Below are positions 1 through 6,254 of a stretch of 9,446 nt of DNA, one piece after another (position 1 is the first letter of the stretch; each line of letters starts with the position of its first letter). Both the position numbers and the translations under genes were made by a program. Under the pieces are notes generated by a model. It saw nothing but the letters and a program-made list of their open reading frames with translations. It did not search any database and was not told the origin of the DNA. The DNA comes from an uncultured Oxalobacteraceae bacterium (GTDB taxonomy: Bacteria; Pseudomonadota; Gammaproteobacteria; Burkholderiales; Burkholderiaceae): assembly GCA_946479255.1 (NCBI GenBank), contig CAMLFK010000197.1, positions 1 through 9,446 on the forward strand, read 5' to 3'.

Positions 1-54
1 AGAGATCGTCATGCGACGCTCGAGTTTACCCAGGGTTTCGACTGCAGTTGCCAT
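1..54 (-). CDS. tig: Trigger factor, N-terminal fragment (runs off the left edge)
   Basis: Trigger factor is the ribosome-bound chaperone and peptidyl-prolyl isomerase that meets nascent chains at the exit tunnel. Only the first 18 codons are in the window. Read from the ATG at 54-52 they give MATAVETLGKLERRMTIS, which matches the typical betaproteobacterial trigger factor start (MA-x-VVETLGKLERR-x-TIS) and would begin the ribosome-binding domain. The leader is AT-rich, with only a weak GGA about 11 bases upstream of the start. The gene lies 34 bp downstream of tRNA-Leu on the same strand, so the two may be co-transcribed. In related bacteria tig is usually followed by clpP, clpX and lon, but those would be outside this window. 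The call rests on a short peptide, although the match is distinctive. Confidence 0.82.
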   Translation of the reverse strand, partial: MATAVETLGKLERRMTIS

Positions 55-88
55 TGTAAAAATCGTCCAAAAAAATGAATTAAACTTG

Positions 89-175
89 TGGTGCGAGGAG
101 GGGGACTCGAACCCCCACACCATTGCTGGCGTCAGGACCTAAACCTGGTGCGTCTACCAATTTCGCCATCCTCGC
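89..175 (-). tRNA. tRNA-Leu (anticodon UAG), CCA end encoded
   Basis: Read on the minus strand, this 87-base gene folds as a class II (long variable arm) leucine tRNA. The acceptor stem is a perfect 7 bp (GCGAGGA with TCCTCGC) followed by discriminator A and an encoded CCA. The D arm contains the usual AATTGGTAGAC, and the T arm is GGGGG-TTCGAGT-CCCCC. The anticodon loop TTTAGGT (plus-strand 137-143) places UAG at 141-139, with G37 following it as expected for leucine tRNAs reading CUN codons. The variable arm has a short CGCC/GGTG stem. The base pair at the foot of the anticodon stem (27-43) is C·A rather than C-G. The gene is immediately upstream of tig on the same strand. Confidence 0.97.
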
Positions 176-187
176 GGGATCGCACCC

Positions 188-216
188 AGAACAAGCAGCA
201 GTGCATACCGTCTCAA
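188..216 (-). promoter_or_regulatory. Candidate sigma-70 promoter for tRNA-Leu and tig
   Basis: On the minus strand, TTGAGA (plus 216-211, five of six matches to the -35 consensus) is 17 bp from TGTTCT (plus 193-188, only three of six matches to the -10 consensus). Transcription would begin around position 181, a few bases before the mature tRNA 5' end at 175. That position and the spacing support it, while the poor -10 box does not. It is a prediction from sequence only. Confidence 0.3.
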
Positions 217-327
217 AATAGACAAAGGGCGCCCGACGATGACAACCGGCCGCCCTGCACTGCCTTTGTTAGGGGCTACAACATCAACCCGATATTCTAA
301 TGGATTTTCTGACACTAGCGGGCCCTT

Positions 328-356
328 TTTTGAATCGTACTCATCCGGGGTATAAT
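328..356 (+). promoter_or_regulatory. Candidate sigma-70 promoter for the MATE transporter gene
   Basis: A perfect TATAAT at 351-356 lies 17 bp downstream of TTTTGA at 328-333, a weak -35 (about three of six matches). TTGAAT at 330-335 is a better -35 hexamer but leaves only a 15-bp spacer. Transcription would begin near 363, giving a leader of about 32 bases before the ATG at 395. No operator-like repeat is obvious between the -10 box and the start codon. Confidence 0.5.
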
Positions 357-394
357 TTGTTACCGTTATCAAAGCAGCCTGGAATTCCTCCCGC

Positions 395-1777
395 ATGTCC
401 ACCACCACCAGCCGCAAATTGCAGCAGGCGAGCCTGTTCGCCATCACCTGGCCTATTTTCATCGAACAGCTCTCGCATATCCTTCCCGGGATAGTCGACA
501 CCTTCATGCTCAGCCACCTGGGCGACGACGTCGTTGCCGGGGTGGCGGTGGCCAACCAGATCGTCAGCTTTTGCATCATCATTTTTTCCTTCGTGGGGGT
601 CGGTAGCGCTGTCGTCCTGACGCACTATCTGGGCGCCGGAGACGCGGCCGGCGCAGAGAGAGTAGGAGCAACAGCGATCGGCATTAACTTCTGGCTCGGC
701 ACCGTGATCAGCCTGGTCATCTGGGGTTTTTCCAGCGAGCTGCTGGGCCTCCTGCACCTGCCCCCTGCCCTGATGCCCTACGGCCAGCCTTTCCTGGCGC
801 TGATGGGCGGCACCCTGTTCCTCGAATCGCTCAATATGTCCTTCTGCGCCATCATGCGCGCCCATGGCCACACCCGCGAAGCCATGTATGTGGCGATCGG
901 CATGAACATGCTGAACCTGATCCTCAACGTGATCCTGATCTTCGGCCTGTTCGGCTTTCCAAAAATGGGTGTGGTGGGCGCGGCCTTGTCGACCGTGATC
1001 AGCCGCACCGTGGCGGTAGTCGCCATGGCTTGGCTGCTGCGCCGCGAGCTCAAGATTCGCCTGCGCCTGAACATGGCCTGGCGCATGAGTGCCGGCGCGG
1101 CCCGGCGCATCCTGCGCATCGGTGTTCCGGCCGCCGGCGAAGGCCTGTGCTGGCACACCAGCTTCATGGTGATTACTTATTTCGTCGGCCGGATGGGCGT
1201 CGAACCGCTCGCCACCTTTTCGTATGCGATGCAGCTGTCGATGATCATGATGATGCTCGGCCTGTCGATCGGCATCGGCACCGAGATCATGATCGGCCAC
1301 ATGGTCGGCGCCGGCCAGTTCGACATGGCCTACCGCCAGCTGCTGCGCAGCCTGCGCGTGGGACTCGGCGTGACGATCGTCTCGACCTGCATCGTGGTCG
1401 CGCTGGCTGTTCCGCTGCTTGGCCTGTTCACCGGCAACCCGGCCATCATCGCCGGCGGCGCCGTGCTGCTGCGTATCAGCCTGTTGCTGGAACTCGGCCG
1501 CACTTTCAACCTGGTGGTGATCAACTCGCTGCGCGCCACCGGCGACGCGCGCTTTCCGGTGCTGATGGGGGCGTTCTCCATGTGGGGCGTGGCCGTGCCG
1601 CTGGCCTGGTTCCTCGGCCTGCACCTGGGCTGGGGCCTGGTGGGCGTGTGGATCGCGTTCACCGCCGACGAGTGGGTGCGCGGCCTGACCATGTATGCGC
1701 GCTGGAAGAGCCGGGTGTGGGAAAAGCATGCGCGTGAAGTGCATGCGCATGTCTCGGCAAGTCCTGTGACAGCATGA
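395..1777 (+). CDS. MATE family multidrug/toxin efflux transporter
   Basis: This 460-residue inner-membrane protein belongs to the MATE (multidrug and toxic compound extrusion) family, which exports cationic or amphipathic compounds in exchange for H+ or Na+. Length and hydrophobicity fit the usual 12 transmembrane helices in two six-helix halves. Helix 1 contains the segment LPGIVDTFMLSHLG, in which Asp35 falls where NorM-type proteins have their ion-coupling aspartate. The second half starts near residue 240 with RIGVPAAGEG, and Glu249 probably matches the helix 7 glutamate of NorM. Repeat-type motifs GVVGAALST (192-200) and LVGVWIAF (415-422) end each half. The last helix is followed by DEWVRG and a basic tail, which recalls YoeA-type members more than NorM itself. 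The ATG at 395 follows a modest GGA about 11 bases upstream and starts just before helix 1. The gene stands alone and converges with the RND operon. The substrate cannot be predicted. Confidence 0.92.
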   Translation: MSTTTSRKLQQASLFAITWPIFIEQLSHILPGIVDTFMLSHLGDDVVAGVAVANQIVSFCIIIFSFVGVGSAVVLTHYLGAGDAAGAERVGATAIGINFWLGTVISLVIWGFSSELLGLLHLPPALMPYGQPFLALMGGTLFLESLNMSFCAIMRAHGHTREAMYVAIGMNMLNLILNVILIFGLFGFPKMGVVGAALSTVISRTVAVVAMAWLLRRELKIRLRLNMAWRMSAGAARRILRIGVPAAGEGLCWHTSFMVITYFVGRMGVEPLATFSYAMQLSMIMMMLGLSIGIGTEIMIGHMVGAGQFDMAYRQLLRSLRVGLGVTIVSTCIVVALAVPLLGLFTGNPAIIAGGAVLLRISLLLELGRTFNLVVINSLRATGDARFPVLMGAFSMWGVAVPLAWFLGLHLGWGLVGVWIAFTADEWVRGLTMYARWKSRVWEKHAREVHAHVSASPVTA

Positions 1778-1785
1778 AACCGCTG

Positions 1786-1814
1786 TCCCCCGCGCAGGCG
1801 CGCGGAGGCGGGGA
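1786..1814. terminator. GC-rich hairpin between convergent MATE and RND genes
   Basis: The 44-bp gap between the two converging stop codons holds a perfect 6-bp stem CCGCGC (1790-1795) and GCGCGG (1800-1805) with loop AGGC. An outer 4-bp helix, TCCC (1786-1789) with GGGA (1811-1814), is separated from it by an unpaired AGGCG. Its place between convergent genes fits a bidirectional transcription stop or an mRNA 3'-end stabiliser. Neither strand has a T tract after the stem, so it is not a classic intrinsic terminator. Confidence 0.4.
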
Positions 1815-1821
1815 TGACAAA

Positions 1822-4800
1822 CTAGGAAGCGGCGACTTTGACCCGCGGCGCTGGCTTCTTGACGCGGAACCAGGCCGCGTACAAGGCCGGCAGGAACAGC
1901 AAGGTGAGCGCCGTCGCCACCACCAGGCCGCCCATGATGGCCACCGCCATCGGGCCCCAGAACACCGAACGTGACAGCGGTATCATGGCCAGCGCAGCCG
2001 CCGCCGCGGTCAGCACGATCGGACGGCAGCGCCGCACCGCCGACTCGATCACCGCATCCCACGGCGCCACGCCGTTGGCGATATCGTGCTCGATCTGGTC
2101 GACCAGGATCACCGAGTTACGGATGATCATGCCGAACAGTGCGATCACGCCCAGGTTGGCTACAAAACCGAACGGCCGGTCGAGGATCAAGAGCGCCATG
2201 GCGGCGCCGGCCACGCCCAGGGGGCCGGTCAGGAACACCAGCAGCGCGCGCGAGAAGCTGTGCAGCTGCAGCATCAGCAGGGTGAAGACGATAAACAGCA
2301 CCAGCGGCACGTTGGCGCTGATCGAGGCTTCCGCGGCCTTGCTGTCGGCTTCGGCGCCGGCCAGCGAGATGGTGTAGCCGGGTGGCAGCTGGGCGCGCAG
2401 CTCGCCCAGCTTTTCGCTGATCTGGCCGGAGACGGTCGGCCCCTGGATGCCGTCGATGACATCGCTTTGCGCGGTGATGGCCCACTCGCGCCCTTCGCGC
2501 CACACCACGCCCGGTTCCCACACAAAGTGGGCCCGGGCGATCTGGCCGATGGTCACCGACTTGCCCGACGCGGTCGGGATGTTGGTGTCGTTGAGCACCG
2601 AGATGGTGGCGCGCTCTTCCAGCGGCTGGCGCACCACGATGTCGATCAGCTTATTGTCTTCGCGGAACTGGCCGATCGTCGTGCCCGACAAAATCGTGTT
2701 GGCGGCGCGCATGACCGTCTGCGAGGTCACGCCCACGGCGCGCAGCTTGTCCTGGTCAAGATCCAGGCGCAGCACTTTGACCGACTCGTTCCAGTTGTCG
2801 TTTACGCCCACCGCGTTCGGGTTGGCGCGCATGATGTCCTTGAGCTTGTCGGCAAAGCTGCGCACGACCGAAATTTCCGGACCGGCCACGCGGAACTGCA
2901 CCGGGTAAGGCACCGGAGGACCGTTCGGCAGCAGCTTGACCCGTCCCCGCACTTCCGGGAAATCCTTGTTGAAGATCTCGACGATCTTCAGGCGCAGCGC
3001 GTCACGGCTCGGGATATCCTTGGCCAGCACCACGATCTGCGAGACGTTCGTTTGCGGGAAGATCTGATCCAGCGGCAAGTAGAAGCGCGGACTGCCGGTG
3101 CCCACATAACTGGTCACGCTTTCGATTTCCGGCATGCCCAACATGCGCGCTTCAAACTTCTTGACCTGGGCTTCGTTGGCGGCGAACGAGGTGCCTTCCG
3201 GCGTCCACATTTCCACCATCAGCTCGGTGCGGCTCGAATCCGGGAAGAACTGCTTTTCGATGAAGTTAAAGCCGAACACACCCAGGGCGAACACGCCGAG
3301 GCTGAGCGCGATCGTGCTCTTGCGCCATTCGACACACCAGCTCACAAGGCGTCGGAACTTTTGGTAGCCCGGCGTATCAAAGAGTTCGTGATGGCCATCC
3401 GCGCCGGCATGTGGCTTCACCTTCAGGATCATGAAACCGATATAAGGAGTAAACACCACTGCGACAATCCACGAAATGAGCAAGGCGATCGCGTTGACCG
3501 AAAACATGGAAAAAGTGTATTCGCCCGCCGCCGATTTGGCCAGGCCGATCGGCAGGAAGCCCGCCGCCGTGATCAAGGTGCCCGTCAGCATCGGCATCGC
3601 GGTGGAGGTATAGGCGAAGGTCGCCGCCTCAAAGCGCGACATGCCCTCTTCCATTTTGCGCACCATCATCTCGACCGCGATGATGGCGTCGTCCACCAGC
3701 AGGCCCAATGCAATGATCAGCGCGCCCAGCGAGATCTTGTGCAGGTCGATGGAGAACATGCGCATGAAGAGGAAGGTAATCGCCAGCACGAGCGGGATGG
3801 TGAGGGCCACCACCAGGCCGGGGCGCATGTCCAGCCGGAACGGCTTGGTATGCAGGCCCAGCGCCAGGAAGCTGACGATCAACACAATGGCGACCGCTTC
3901 GGCCAGTACTTTCAGGAACTCGCTGACCGAGGCGGTGACGGCACGCGGCTGGTCCGAAACCCGCTCCAGCTCGATGCCGACTGGGAGTTTGGCGCGGATT
4001 TCGGCCACCCTTGTGTCCAGGCCCTTGCCCATCACAATGATGTTGCCGCCCTTTTCCATCGACACGCCCAGGCCGATCACTTCCTTGCCGTTAAAGCGCA
4101 TCTTGTCGCCCGGCGGGTCCTGGTACTGGCGCTTGATGGTGGCGAAGTCGCCCAGGCGGAAGGTGGTGTTGTTGGCCCGCAGCTCCAGGTTTTCCAGGTC
4201 CTTCACGCTGATCAAGGCTCCGGTGACGCGCACCTGCAGGTCGTCGGTCGGCGTGACCAGCACGCCGGTCGCCTCGACCGAGTTCTGGGTGGCGATCTGG
4301 TTGGCGATGGCCTCGAAGGGCACGCCCAGCTGGGCGAATTTCTTGTGCGAGAATTCGATATTGATCTTCTCGTCCTGTACGCCGAACTGTTCGACCTTGG
4401 CCACCAGTTCCACGCGCAACAGCTGCTGGCGCACGAAATCGGCGTAATCCTTCATCTCGGCGTAGGAAAAGCCGTCGCCGGACAGGGCGAAGATGGAACC
4501 GTAGGTATCGCCAAACTCGTCGTTAAAGAAGGGTCCCAGCACGCCCGCCGGCAAAGTCATGCGGATATCCGCAATCTTTTTGCGTACCTGGTACCAGGAC
4601 TGGGCGGTCTCGCGCGGCGGCGTCGATTCGCGCAGCTGCACCAGGATGATGGTCTCGCCCGGCTTGGAATAGCTCTTGATCAAGTCGATATAAGGTGTTT
4701 CCTGGAGCTTGCGTTCCAGCTTGTCGGTCACCTGCTCGGCCATCTGCACGGCGGTGGCACCCGGCCACACGGCACGTACCACCATGACGCGAAAAGTAAA

Positions 4801-4926
4801 CGGCGGATCCTCGTCCTGGCCGAGGCTCATGTAGCTCACGATGCCGCCCAACAGCAGGGCGGCGATCAGGTAACGTGTCAGTGGAATGTGTTCGAGGGCC
4901 CAGCGCGACAGGTTGAAGCCCTTCAT
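1822..4926 (-). CDS. RND efflux pump inner-membrane permease (HAE1 type)
   Basis: This 1034-residue protein is a proton-driven RND transporter of the hydrophobe/amphiphile efflux type, of normal family length. It would form a trimer taking substrates from the periplasm or outer leaflet and passing them through an adaptor to an outer-membrane channel. The architecture is complete: helix 1 at about 15-35; a first periplasmic loop to about 335; helices 2-6 at about 338-505; a second loop at about 560-870; and helices 8-12 at about 872-1022. Helix 4 carries the GLLVDDAI signature, with Asp412 and Asp413 matching the proton-relay pair Asp407/Asp408 of AcrB. In helix 10 the position of AcrB Lys940 appears to be Arg936 (GMIIRNSVILVDQIE). 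The helix 2-4 segment and FFNDEFGDTYGS resemble TriC-like pumps. The start overlaps the adaptor stop as ATGA and is preceded by GAGG seven bases upstream, indicating translational coupling. Substrates are not predictable. Confidence 0.95.
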   Translation of the reverse strand: MKGFNLSRWALEHIPLTRYLIAALLLGGIVSYMSLGQDEDPPFTFRVMVVRAVWPGATAVQMAEQVTDKLERKLQETPYIDLIKSYSKPGETIILVQLRESTPPRETAQSWYQVRKKIADIRMTLPAGVLGPFFNDEFGDTYGSIFALSGDGFSYAEMKDYADFVRQQLLRVELVAKVEQFGVQDEKINIEFSHKKFAQLGVPFEAIANQIATQNSVEATGVLVTPTDDLQVRVTGALISVKDLENLELRANNTTFRLGDFATIKRQYQDPPGDKMRFNGKEVIGLGVSMEKGGNIIVMGKGLDTRVAEIRAKLPVGIELERVSDQPRAVTASVSEFLKVLAEAVAIVLIVSFLALGLHTKPFRLDMRPGLVVALTIPLVLAITFLFMRMFSIDLHKISLGALIIALGLLVDDAIIAVEMMVRKMEEGMSRFEAATFAYTSTAMPMLTGTLITAAGFLPIGLAKSAAGEYTFSMFSVNAIALLISWIVAVVFTPYIGFMILKVKPHAGADGHHELFDTPGYQKFRRLVSWCVEWRKSTIALSLGVFALGVFGFNFIEKQFFPDSSRTELMVEMWTPEGTSFAANEAQVKKFEARMLGMPEIESVTSYVGTGSPRFYLPLDQIFPQTNVSQIVVLAKDIPSRDALRLKIVEIFNKDFPEVRGRVKLLPNGPPVPYPVQFRVAGPEISVVRSFADKLKDIMRANPNAVGVNDNWNESVKVLRLDLDQDKLRAVGVTSQTVMRAANTILSGTTIGQFREDNKLIDIVVRQPLEERATISVLNDTNIPTASGKSVTIGQIARAHFVWEPGVVWREGREWAITAQSDVIDGIQGPTVSGQISEKLGELRAQLPPGYTISLAGAEADSKAAEASISANVPLVLFIVFTLLMLQLHSFSRALLVFLTGPLGVAGAAMALLILDRPFGFVANLGVIALFGMIIRNSVILVDQIEHDIANGVAPWDAVIESAVRRCRPIVLTAAAAALAMIPLSRSVFWGPMAVAIMGGLVVATALTLLFLPALYAAWFRVKKPAPRVKVAAS

Positions 4927-6092
4927 TTGGCGACCTCGGCGTTGCGCGCTGCGGCAACGGTCGGCTTCGACGTGGCGGGGGTATCGGCTTTGCTTTCTTG
5001 CGGCAGGATGGTGACTTTCTGGCCGGCCTTGAGCAGGTTGACGCCGGCCGTGACGACGGTCTGGCCCGACTGCACGCCGCTCGACAGCACCACCTCATTG
5101 CCCGCCATGCCGGACAGCTGGACCGGCACCAGGCGCACCGCGCCCTTTTCCACCAGCCACACCGAGGTCGCGCCTTTTTCATGATGCAGCGCGCTCAAGG
5201 GCAGCCTGACCTGGGCCACCGGCGTGGTCGAGGAGAACTGGACCAGCGCCGTCATGCCCAGCTTGACGTCGGGTGCGGCATCCGGAATCGACACCTTCAC
5301 CGCATACGTGCGGGTGGCCGGGTCGGCTACCGGCGAGACTTCGCGCACCTTGCCGGGAATCGAGACGTCGGGATTGGCCCAGGTGCGCACCGTGACATCG
5401 CTGATCTTGCGCAGGCTCTCGACCTTGTCTTCCGGCAAGCCGATGACGATTTCCTTGTCGCCCGTCTTGGCCACCCGCACCACCGGGGTGCCAGGCGCGA
5501 CCACCTGGCCGACTTCAGCGTCGACCGCCGTCACCACGCCTTCCACATCGGCCACCAGGGTGGCATAGCGGGCCTGGTTGGATTGCCCGGAGTACGCGGC
5601 CTGTGCGGCATCGACATTGGCCTGGGCCGCCGTGAACGCGGCCAGCTTCTCGTCCCGCACCGCCTGGCTGACAAAGTTCTTCGTACGCAATTCCTGGTAA
5701 CGCTTCAATTCGGCCTTGGCCAGGTCGCGCGTGGTCTGGGCGGCGCGGAGCGATGCCTGTGCCTGCGCCTGGGACAGGCGCAAGTCCTGCGGATCGAGCT
5801 GCATCAGCACCTGGCCGCGCTTGACCACGGTGCCGACATCGACCTTGCGCGCGGTGATCTTGCCGCCGACCCGGAAGCCGAGGCGCGACTCGACCCGCGC
5901 TCTCACCTCGCCGGAAAATTCGGCATGCACGTCAACATTGCTGGCACTGGCCACGATGGCGCGCACCGGGCGCACGTGTTCAGCTTGTGGGGCGGGCTTG
6001 GAGCAAGCCGACAACACGGCAAGGCTGAGCACGGCAAGAGCGATGCTGGCGGGCGCGTGAAGCGGCCGGCGCAGATTGGTGAGGGCGGGCAC
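4923..6092 (-). CDS. RND efflux periplasmic adaptor lipoprotein (membrane fusion protein)
   Basis: This 389-residue adaptor would bridge the RND permease and an outer-membrane TolC-like channel. A signal peptide with a hydrophobic core at about 17-29 ends in lipobox LSAC (27-30), so Cys30 is the expected lipidated residue and inner-membrane anchor. In order there follow the first half of the lipoyl/barrel-sandwich domain (about 66-103, containing GFRVGGKI and VKRGQVLMQLDPQD), an alpha-helical hairpin (about 104-170, rich in Ala, Gln and charged residues), the second lipoyl half (about 178-208, VEGVVTAVDAEVGQVVAPGTPV), a beta-barrel (about 210-290) and a membrane-proximal domain to about 365. 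A short low-complexity tail ends the protein. The start is GTG at 6092-6090, chosen because a strong AAAGGA lies seven bases upstream and the signal peptide follows directly. It is the first gene of a two-gene operon. No outer-membrane factor accompanies it, so it may use a TolC homologue encoded elsewhere. Confidence 0.94.
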   Translation of the reverse strand: MPALTNLRRPLHAPASIALAVLSLAVLSACSKPAPQAEHVRPVRAIVASASNVDVHAEFSGEVRARVESRLGFRVGGKITARKVDVGTVVKRGQVLMQLDPQDLRLSQAQAQASLRAAQTTRDLAKAELKRYQELRTKNFVSQAVRDEKLAAFTAAQANVDAAQAAYSGQSNQARYATLVADVEGVVTAVDAEVGQVVAPGTPVVRVAKTGDKEIVIGLPEDKVESLRKISDVTVRTWANPDVSIPGKVREVSPVADPATRTYAVKVSIPDAAPDVKLGMTALVQFSSTTPVAQVRLPLSALHHEKGATSVWLVEKGAVRLVPVQLSGMAGNEVVLSSGVQSGQTVVTAGVNLLKAGQKVTILPQESKADTPATSKPTVAAARNAEVAK

Positions 6093-6146
6093 GGTGTTTT
6101 CCTTTACTATGCGGTGGGCAAAGACCGGGGTGAAGAAGACGCAAAA

Positions 6147-6176
6147 TTGACAATCTTACTACCCATCGGCGATGCT
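6147..6176 (+). promoter_or_regulatory. Candidate promoter elements for hpnCDE
   Basis: A perfect -35 hexamer TTGACA at 6147-6152 is followed after 18 bp by GATGCT at 6171-6176, a weak -10 with three of six matches. This would give a leader of about 70 bases before hpnC. A second candidate is the perfect TATAAT at 6204-6209 on this strand, nearer the gene, but it has no recognisable -35 at 16-18 bp. Either or neither could be the true start, and the two strands' promoters overlap here. Confidence 0.3.
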
Positions 6177-6201
6177 GGGCTAACTGACTTCCCGGTTATT
6201 A

Positions 6202-6229
6202 ATTATAATGCTGCAAGTTTTGTTTGCAA
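6202..6229 (-). promoter_or_regulatory. Candidate sigma-70 promoter for the RND pump operon
   Basis: On the minus strand, TTGCAA (plus 6229-6224, four of six matches) is 16 bp from a perfect TATAAT (plus 6207-6202). Transcription would begin near 6195, leaving an untranslated leader of about 100 bases before the adaptor GTG. That leader includes a small dyad CATCG-G-CGATG (6164-6174), which could be an operator or a structural element. The -10 lies in the self-complementary octamer ATTATAAT (6202-6209), so the same bases also read TATAAT on the other strand. Confidence 0.5.
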
Positions 6230-6247
6230 ATGACTTTTGCGTCATTT
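6228..6247. promoter_or_regulatory. Operator-like inverted repeat between the RND and hpn operons
   Basis: AAATGAC (6228-6234) and GTCATTT (6241-6247) form a perfect 7+7 bp inverted repeat around a 6-base spacer. It abuts the -35 box of the RND promoter (overlap 6228-6229) and lies 7 bp before the hpnC ATG. It is accompanied by repeated TTGCA/GCAAA half-sites, including the palindrome TTTGCAAA at 6223-6230 and TGCAA-N7-TTGCA at 6212-6228. Size and symmetry suit a dimeric repressor or activator, but the protein is unknown and no regulator gene is in the window. Confidence 0.4.
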
Positions 6248-6254
6248 ATTTTTC

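Noticed and set aside
1726..1748. Repeated GCATGCGC (1726-1733 and 1741-1748) near the end of the MATE gene
   Set aside because: It is a short repeat within coding sequence for a His/Ala-rich tail, most easily explained by codon bias.
341..2062. A 573-codon minus-strand open frame opposite the MATE gene
   Set aside because: It has low-complexity His/Gln/Ala/Asp-rich composition, no motif, and overlaps both the MATE gene and the 3' end of the permease gene. It is a composition artefact.
1822..4926. The RND permease as HpnN, the hopanoid transporter, because it lies beside hpnCDE
   Set aside because: HpnN is a shorter MMPL-like RND protein without a partner adaptor. This protein has HAE1 length and motifs, is coupled to a lipoprotein adaptor, and is on the opposite strand from hpnCDE.
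2086..5184. A 1032-codon open frame on the plus strand opposite the RND permease and adaptor
   Set aside because: It is rich in His, Gln, Arg, Asp and Gly, lacks domains and mirrors the third-position GC bias of the real genes on the other strand. The permease and adaptor are complete and recognisable, so this is an antisense shadow.
4998..6233. A 411-codon plus-strand open frame opposite the adaptor and running into the hpnC control region
   Set aside because: Its composition is typical of antisense frames in GC-rich DNA, while the opposite strand encodes a full adaptor with signal peptide and lipobox.
6237..6254. Upstream TTG start for hpnC adding six residues (MRHLFF)
   Set aside because: The family N-terminus begins at MPVDHYENFP, no SD sequence supports the TTG, and the TTG lies inside the inverted repeat.
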